64,000 bases of DNA from assembly GCF_009363755.1 (NCBI RefSeq), contig NZ_CP045417.1, positions 310,001-374,000 on the forward strand. Direction: 5' to 3'. Below the pieces are notes generated by a model that had not been told where the DNA came from, ran no database searches, and saw only the letters and a list, made by a program, of their open reading frames with translations. The DNA is from Halomonas sp. THAF5a (GTDB lineage Bacteria > Pseudomonadota > Gammaproteobacteria > Pseudomonadales > Halomonadaceae). This document shows positions 58,852 through 64,000 of this stretch, one piece after another (the stretch's first letter is position 1; every line of letters begins with the position of its first letter). Both the position numbers and the translations under genes were made by a program.

Positions 58852-61620
58852 TCAGGTTGGCGGGCGCTCGGCGAGGACCGCGAGCATCCGGTCGAGCTCG
58901 CCGACCTCGCGCTCCCAGGCAGGCGGGGGCATCGGGCCGTTGGCGAGCAGCTCGCCGAGCAGCTGGTGAAGCTCGTCGGCGCGGGAGACCGTCTGCCCCA
59001 TGTTCTCGTTGAGGCGCTCCACCTGGATCGCCAGTCGCAGCGGGTCGTCGCGCTGCTGGACGCGTCCGCCGGCCAGCAGGGAGAGGTGGGCCCGCAGCCG
59101 GGCGAGCTTCTCCTCCGCGTCGGCGGGGGTGCCTGCCTGGCGGGCGGCGTTGCGCGCCTCGTGGGCGCGGCGCAGCTCCGCCGGCAGGGCGGGGTCGCGG
59201 GGCGGGTCGACCTTCTCGGCGGGGCCGCCCGCCAGGCAGCGGGCATCCGCCTGGAGGTGCGCCGTGAGCAGGGGGCGCATGGCCTGCCAGCGGTGAGCCT
59301 CCTCGGCCAGGGCCAGGCGCTCCAGGCGCTCCCGACGCGCCCGCACGATGCCACTCCAGCGTCGCCGCATGCCCTCGGTGCGCCGTCCGGAGGGCAGGGG
59401 CTCCAGCGCCGAGGCCTCGCGGAGGGCCTCGTCCAGCACGTCGCCTTCGCGGCTCCGAGCGGGATGCCAGGCGTCCATGCGGTCGATCAGCGCCTGCATG
59501 GCATCCAGCCGGGCGCGCTGGCGGTGGGCCCGGTCGTCGCGGGCGGCGTCGCGGCTGGAGAAGATCTCGTCGCAGAGACCGCGAAACTCCCGCCACAGGG
59601 CCTGCTCCTCCCCCTTGGGCGCGCGTCCCAGGTCGCGCCAGCGCCGCTGCAGGGCTTTCGCCTGGTCGGCCCGCTGGCCAGGAGGCAGGTCGCGTGCCAG
59701 CAGTTCGCGCGTCTCGTCGATCAGGGCCCGCTTGGCCTCGGCGATCTCCCGCGCCCGCCGATCGATCAGCGCCTGGAGCTTGTGGAGGATGCGTCCGAAG
59801 CGCCGACCGGTCGGTTCCGCCTGCTCGCGAGGCACCGGGGCGAGGCGCCGCCACTGCTCGCGGGCGCGGTCGCGGATCCTGCGCAGCCCGTCGGGGTCGG
59901 CCCGGTCGGCGGGCTGCTCTAGCAGCGTCTCGAGCTGCTCGCACAGGGCCTGGCGAGCCTCCAGGTGGCGCTGGCGCTCGGCCTGCTGGCGCTCGTGCCA
60001 GGGCGCCAGGCGCGCCTTGATGCGATCCGAGGCGGCGCGGAAGCGGGCGGAGAGCTCGCGGTTGGCGGCGGCATCGCCCAGCGCCTTCCACTCCTTGACC
60101 AGCCGGCGATGGCGGCGGTCGAGCTCGGCCTCGGTCGTCTCGTTCTGTTCGGCGAGCGCCTCGATGGCCTGGCTGAGCTGGTCGCGCTTGGGGCCGGCGA
60201 CGAAGCCCCGCCAGTCGCGCAGCTCGGCCAGGCGCGCCGCGAGGCGCTTGAGGCGCGCCTGCTCCGTCGGTGGCAGGAGCCCGGGCCGCCGCTCGGCCTG
60301 CTGGCGCAGGCGCTGATGGAGCCGGCTGGCGCCCTTGAAGGCGCCGCGCTCCAGCAGGGCCTCCAGCTGGTCGAGCGCCTCGACGAGGCGCGCCTGCTGC
60401 GCCTGGGGCTCGTCGTCGTCCTGGGCCAGGCGCGCTCGGGCGCGGGCCAGCAGTTGCGTGGGTGCCAGGCGCGCCGGCCAGCCGCAGGCGTCGATCAGGG
60501 CGCCCAGGCGCTCGTCGTCGCCGTCGGCCAGCGCCTGCTCGATGGCCTCGGCCCGCTCGTCCAGGCGCACCCGGGCCTGGACGATCCGTTCGTACTCGGC
60601 GAGGGCCGCGTCATAACGACGGCGCAGCGCCTCGTCGGCCAGGTGCTGGTCGGAGAGCGCCTGCCAGCGGCTGGCCATCAGGCGCTTCTGGGCGCGCAGG
60701 CTGGCGATGTCCTGGTCAGTGAGCCGCTCGCCCTGGTGCAGCCCCTCGAGGCTCTCCTCCAGGGCCTCGACGAGGGATTCGCGGGTCTGGTTCGCGTCCT
60801 CGCGGCGGCGGAGATCTGCGTCGCGGGCATGCTCCTGGGCCTCGTGGTCGCCGAGAATCTTGCGGCAGCGCTGGCAGGCGTCCTGGTAGCGCCGCTCCTG
60901 GCGGGCATCCGCCAGGTCGCGCAGCTTCGCCCACTCGCGCATCAGGTGGCGCAGGCGACCGGCGTAGAGCGGCTCCCAGGGGCCCTGGGCGTGGCGCTCG
61001 AGTGTCTCCAGCAGCGCCTCGCGCTCGGCGCGGGCCGCCGCCAGGGAGGCGGCGTCGGCGCGCCGTCGGTTGAGCCGCTCGCGGGCCTGGCGGGCCACCT
61101 GGCGGTCGCGCCGGGCCTCGCGCGCCAGCCGGGCGAGCCCCGCCTCGCTCTCGACCCGGGCGGCCGCGGCATGCCGCACGGCGGCGATGCCGTTGTCGCA
61201 GGCCTGGCGGACCAGGTCCTCCTCCGCGTCGAGGCGGGCCAGGGCGGCCAGGCGCAGCTGCTGGTTGTCCCCCTGCAGGGCCAGCTCGTTGAGCAGCGCG
61301 CGATCCTCGAGCCGCTCCACCAGCGCGATGCGCGCCGGCAGGTCGTGATGCCCGCAGCGGCCGGCGAGCAGGCTGACCAGTCGCTGGCGAAGCTCGGGCG
61401 ACGTGACCGCCGGCTCGCTCAGCATCAGCAGGGCCTCGGGGTCATCGAGGGCCTCCAGGGCGGCCAGGCGCACGCCGGGGTCGGGGTCCAGGGCCAGCCG
61501 CTCGAGGGTGCGACGCTGGTCGTCGCTCGACGGATCGAGGCGCGATACGGCCTGGCGGCGCACCTCGGGATCCGGGTGCTTCCAGCGCGGGGCGAACAGG
61601 CGGCGAAGGAGTCCTGGCAT
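58852..61620 (-). CDS. DUF349 domain-containing protein
   Basis: A 922-residue, arginine- and leucine-rich helical protein. The N-terminal 190 residues contain HEAT-like repeats (HPDPEVRRQAVSRL, DPDPGVRLAALEAL, LQGDNQQLRLAALARL). From about 200 to 900 several long helical DUF349 repeats follow, with W-xL or WRRL marks (for example WRALGD-like WKALGDAAAN, WRRLAPVP, WRDLGRAPK). No signal peptide or membrane segment. The function is unknown. The ATG at 61620 has AGGA upstream. It is divergent from minC over 254 bp. Confidence 0.85.
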   Translation of the reverse strand: MPGLLRRLFAPRWKHPDPEVRRQAVSRLDPSSDDQRRTLERLALDPDPGVRLAALEALDDPEALLMLSEPAVTSPELRQRLVSLLAGRCGHHDLPARIALVERLEDRALLNELALQGDNQQLRLAALARLDAEEDLVRQACDNGIAAVRHAAAARVESEAGLARLAREARRDRQVARQARERLNRRRADAASLAAARAEREALLETLERHAQGPWEPLYAGRLRHLMREWAKLRDLADARQERRYQDACQRCRKILGDHEAQEHARDADLRRREDANQTRESLVEALEESLEGLHQGERLTDQDIASLRAQKRLMASRWQALSDQHLADEALRRRYDAALAEYERIVQARVRLDERAEAIEQALADGDDERLGALIDACGWPARLAPTQLLARARARLAQDDDEPQAQQARLVEALDQLEALLERGAFKGASRLHQRLRQQAERRPGLLPPTEQARLKRLAARLAELRDWRGFVAGPKRDQLSQAIEALAEQNETTEAELDRRHRRLVKEWKALGDAAANRELSARFRAASDRIKARLAPWHERQQAERQRHLEARQALCEQLETLLEQPADRADPDGLRRIRDRAREQWRRLAPVPREQAEPTGRRFGRILHKLQALIDRRAREIAEAKRALIDETRELLARDLPPGQRADQAKALQRRWRDLGRAPKGEEQALWREFRGLCDEIFSSRDAARDDRAHRQRARLDAMQALIDRMDAWHPARSREGDVLDEALREASALEPLPSGRRTEGMRRRWSGIVRARRERLERLALAEEAHRWQAMRPLLTAHLQADARCLAGGPAEKVDPPRDPALPAELRRAHEARNAARQAGTPADAEEKLARLRAHLSLLAGGRVQQRDDPLRLAIQVERLNENMGQTVSRADELHQLLGELLANGPMPPPAWEREVGELDRMLAVLAERPPT

Positions 61621-61874
61621 AGGGCATCCTGACGAGGAGGGGCGCCCGAGCGGGGCACGGGATGGTCGTGGGGGTCGGCAGCGGCGCGGCGGCACTTGCG
61701 TCTCTCGTATCTAAGCACGTGGCGTGGCGGCAGAAAAGGTCGGCGGTGGTGAGGTGTGGCCGCCTGGAGACACTGACAAGGCGCCCCGATGCCCTTATGA
61801 TCGGTTGCAGGGTTGCAGTCACTCGCTTAGCTTTGAGTGGTACCCCCGACCATCACCCGACGTGGAGTTCGGCA

Positions 61875-62663
61875 ATGAGTCTCAACGCGGACAGGGACCG
61901 TATGGCCTTCACCTTCAAAGGCGGGATGCTGCCGATGACGGTCATGGAACTGACCAGTGCCGACCCCGAGCGCATTCGCGAGCAGCTGGCGGGCAAGCTC
62001 AGCCAGTCGCCGGCCTTCTTCCAGCATACCCCGGTGGTGCTCAACGTCGAGAAGCTCGATGAGCCTCACCTGGCGCTCGAGCGCATCTGTGCCGTGTGCC
62101 GCGCCCATAAGCTGCTGCCCGTGGCGGTGCGCGGCGGGCCGGATCCCGTCAAGCAGTCGGCCTGGGCCCTGGGGCTGGGCTGGTTCCCGCCCCAGGAGGC
62201 CTCGCGGCCGCGCGCCCTGGAGAGCGTGGCCGAGGTCGAGGCGGCGGATGACGCGGTGGCGGCCGACGTCGCCCCCGAGGCGCCGGCGTATACCGCCTCC
62301 GAGGGGGAAGACGAGGCCCGTCCGGTCGCGGTCGCCCGGGGGCGAATCTACCGTGGCACGGTACGCTCCGGCCAGCAGGTGACCGCCCCGGAGGGCGACC
62401 TGGTGGTGATCGGCGCGGTCAACGCCGGCGCCGAGGTGCTCGCCGCCGGCAACGTGCACGTCTACGGCGCCCTGCGTGGGCGGGCCCTGGCCGGCATCCA
62501 CGGGGACGTCAAGGCCGGGATCTTCTGCCGTGAGCTGCATGCCGAACTGCTCTCGGTGGCCGGCAACTACAAGCGCCTCGAGGACATCGACCCACGCCTG
62601 CTGGATACCACCGTCCAGGTCCAGCTGTTCGACGGTCAGCTGAGCATCAAGGCGCTGGACTGA
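61875..62663 (+). CDS. minC: Septum site-determining protein MinC
   Basis: Inhibitor of FtsZ ring assembly away from midcell. The 262-residue protein has an N-terminal FtsZ-inhibiting domain (residues 1-115), an acidic linker (about 125-155) and a C-terminal beta-helix (GDLVVIGAVNAGAEVLAAGNVHVYG, GDVKAGIFCRELHAELLSVAG) that binds MinD. GGAG precedes the ATG at 61875; upstream frame is not conserved. It is first in the minCDE operon. Confidence 0.95.
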   Translation: MSLNADRDRMAFTFKGGMLPMTVMELTSADPERIREQLAGKLSQSPAFFQHTPVVLNVEKLDEPHLALERICAVCRAHKLLPVAVRGGPDPVKQSAWALGLGWFPPQEASRPRALESVAEVEAADDAVAADVAPEAPAYTASEGEDEARPVAVARGRIYRGTVRSGQQVTAPEGDLVVIGAVNAGAEVLAAGNVHVYGALRGRALAGIHGDVKAGIFCRELHAELLSVAGNYKRLEDIDPRLLDTTVQVQLFDGQLSIKALD

Positions 62664-62734
62664 TGTCGGCCAGCGCGCGGCGCCCGGACTCACGTCCGCG
62701 TCCCTTTTCCTCATGACAAGACAGGATGTGACAT

Positions 62735-63553
62735 TTGGCCAAGATCATCGTTGTGACCTCCGGCAAGGGAGGGGTCGGCAAGACCACCAGCGCGGCCGCC
62801 ATCGCCACCGGGCTGGCGCTGCGCGGCAAGAAGACCGCGGTCATCGACTTCGACGTGGGGCTGCGTAACCTCGACCTGATCATGGGGTGCGAACGCCGCG
62901 TGGTCTATGACCTGGTCAACGTGATCCAGGGCGAGGCGGGGCTCAACCAGGCCCTGATTCGCGACAAGCGGGTCGACAACCTGCATATCCTCCCGGCCTC
63001 CCAGACCCGCGACAAGGATGCCCTGACCCAGGAAGGCGTCGAGAAGGTGCTCGATACCCTGGGCAAGGACTTCGACTTCATCATCTGCGACTCCCCGGCA
63101 GGCATCGAGCGTGGCGCCCAGCTCGCCATGTACTACGCCGACGAGGCGATCGTGGTCACCAATCCCGAGGTCTCCTCGGTGCGCGACTCCGATCGCATCC
63201 TCGGCCTGCTGGCGTCCAAGACGCGGCGCGCCGAGCGCGGCGAGGACGCCATCCGGGAGCACCTGCTGATCACCCGCTACAACCCCAGTCGGGTCGACCT
63301 GGGCGACATGCTGAACCTGGACGACATCCGCGAGATCCTGGCCATCGACCTGGTGGGCCTGATCCCCGAGTCCGAGGCGGTGCTGCGGGCCTCCAACCAG
63401 GGGGTGCCGGTCACCCACGACGACAGCAGCGATGCCGGCCAGGCCTATGCCGACACCGTGGCCCGGCTGCTCGGCGAGGAGGTGCCGCTGCGCTTCCACG
63501 AGTACCAGAAGAAGGGCCTGTTGAGCCGCATGTTTGGAGGAACCCGCCGGTGA
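62735..63553 (+). CDS. minD: Septum site-determining ATPase MinD
   Basis: A 272-residue membrane-cycling ATPase. The deviant Walker A (GKGGVGKT, residues 10-17), switch [11 protein letters not shown] and switch II DSPAGIE are intact, and the C-terminal amphipathic membrane-targeting helix is present (GLLSRMFGG). The start is a TTG with AGGA 8 bases upstream; no in-frame ATG would keep the N-terminal beta-strand. It overlaps minE by 4 bases (GTGA). Confidence 0.96.
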   Translation: MAKIIVVTSGKGGVGKTTSAAAIATGLALRGKKTAVIDFDVGLRNLDLIMGCERRVVYDLVNVIQGEAGLNQALIRDKRVDNLHILPASQTRDKDALTQEGVEKVLDTLGKDFDFIICDSPAGIERGAQLAMYYADEAIVVTNPEVSSVRDSDRILGLLASKTRRAERGEDAIREHLLITRYNPSRVDLGDMLNLDDIREILAIDLVGLIPESEAVLRASNQGVPVTHDDSSDAGQAYADTVARLLGEEVPLRFHEYQKKGLLSRMFGGTRR

Positions 63554-63801
63554 AGTTGCTCGATTTCCTCAAGCGAGAGCGCAAGAAGTCCGCGTCGGTC
63601 GCCAAGGAGCGGCTGCAGATCATCGTGGCCCACCAGCGCACCCAGCGCGGGCAGCCCGACTACATGCCGCTGCTGGAGAAGGAGCTGTTGGAGGTGATCC
63701 GACGCTACGTGCAGATCGACGACGACGCGGTCAACATCACCCTCGACAGCGAAGACAACTGCTCGGTGCTGGAGCTCAACGTGACCCTGCCCAGGGCCTG
63801 A
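63550..63801 (+). CDS. minE: Cell division topological specificity factor MinE
   Basis: An 83-residue activator of MinD ATPase that creates the pole-to-pole oscillation. The N-terminal [21 protein letters not shown] segment is the MinD-binding and membrane-targeting helix, followed by the dimerisation domain ([14 protein letters not shown] [11 protein letters not shown]). It starts at a GTG overlapping the minD stop. Confidence 0.96.
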   Translation: MKLLDFLKRERKKSASVAKERLQIIVAHQRTQRGQPDYMPLLEKELLEVIRRYVQIDDDAVNITLDSEDNCSVLELNVTLPRA

Positions 63802-63895
63802 GGCGCCGGGGCCGCGCCGCGTGGCCGACGGCTGAGCCGGTCGCGGCGCTGTGATAGGCTGGGCCGCTGAATCCCTGCCTTCGGAGAGCTCGCCC

Positions 63896-64000
63896 ATGGC
63901 GCAGTCGCCCGCCGCCCCGCAGACCTTCCTGTGGCACGACTACGAGACCTTCGGCGCCGACCCTCGCCGCGATCGCCCCTCGCAGTTCGCGGCCATCCGC
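63896..64000 (+). CDS. sbcB: Exodeoxyribonuclease I, N-terminal part
   Basis: The 35 visible residues include FLWHDYETFGADPRRDRPSQFAAIR, which matches the first DEDD exonuclease motif of exonuclease I (Asp and Glu in DYE). The ATG at 63896 has GGAG 10 bases upstream. The gene runs off the window. The product is a 3'-5' single-strand DNA exonuclease. Confidence 0.88.
   Translation, partial: MAQSPAAPQTFLWHDYETFGADPRRDRPSQFAAIR

Overview
The window is a GC-rich chromosomal segment from a gammaproteobacterium. The 16S rRNA gene, the tRNA-Ile/tRNA-Ala spacer and the gene neighbourhoods (epd-pgk-fba, metK-ahcY-metF, prlC with a YheV protein, minCDE next to a DUF349 protein) fit Halomonas or another member of the Halomonadaceae. 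Assignment comes from recognising these features by eye, not from a search. Most of the segment is ordinary housekeeping DNA. I see no prophage, insertion sequence, CRISPR array or obvious genomic island. Because the DNA is so GC-rich, nearly every gene carries long antisense reading frames, which were discarded.

Layout. 1-9.4 kb: central carbon metabolism (class II aldolase, phosphoglycerate kinase, erythrose-4-phosphate dehydrogenase, transketolase) interrupted by an lrgAB pair and a divergent class I aldolase. 8.2-14.7 kb: the activated-methyl cycle (metK, ahcY, metF) with an exported LigB-type DNA ligase and an AEC transporter between them. 14.7-18.2 kb: a TAXI-type TRAP transporter behind a promoter whose spacer is a palindrome. 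18.3-25.3 kb: Na/Pi cotransporter, YheV zinc ribbon, oligopeptidase A, NSS symporter, gamma carbonic anhydrase and a YdjM-like protein with a LexA-like site. 25.2-33.9 kb: lactate locus, with dctB/dctD-type two-component genes behind an lldR-type repressor, and divergent lldD plus a fused FAD/Fe-S D-lactate dehydrogenase. Two matching operators sit in the divergent control region.

34.0-35.7 kb: a lipoprotein with repeated PPC-like domains. 36.1-41.7 kb: a complete rrn operon (two promoters, boxA, 16S, tRNA-Ile, tRNA-Ala, boxA, 23S, 5S, terminators). 41.9-52.6 kb: small stress, nuclease, thioesterase, deacylase and unknown genes, including a 40-residue membrane protein. 52.7-57.6 kb: an apparent acidic amino acid module with a GltP-type symporter, a two-domain Asp/Glu racemase whose first half has lost its catalytic pair, a LysR regulator and a LysE exporter. 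57.7-64.0 kb: initiator tRNA with an unusual U1.U72 mismatch, phaB, a large DUF349 protein, minCDE and the start of sbcB.

The most original parts are the symporter/double-racemase/exporter module, the lactate control region (two identical half-site operators 189 bp apart next to a DctBD-like sensor pair), the TRAP promoter palindrome, the YdjM LexA-like site and the variant initiator tRNA.
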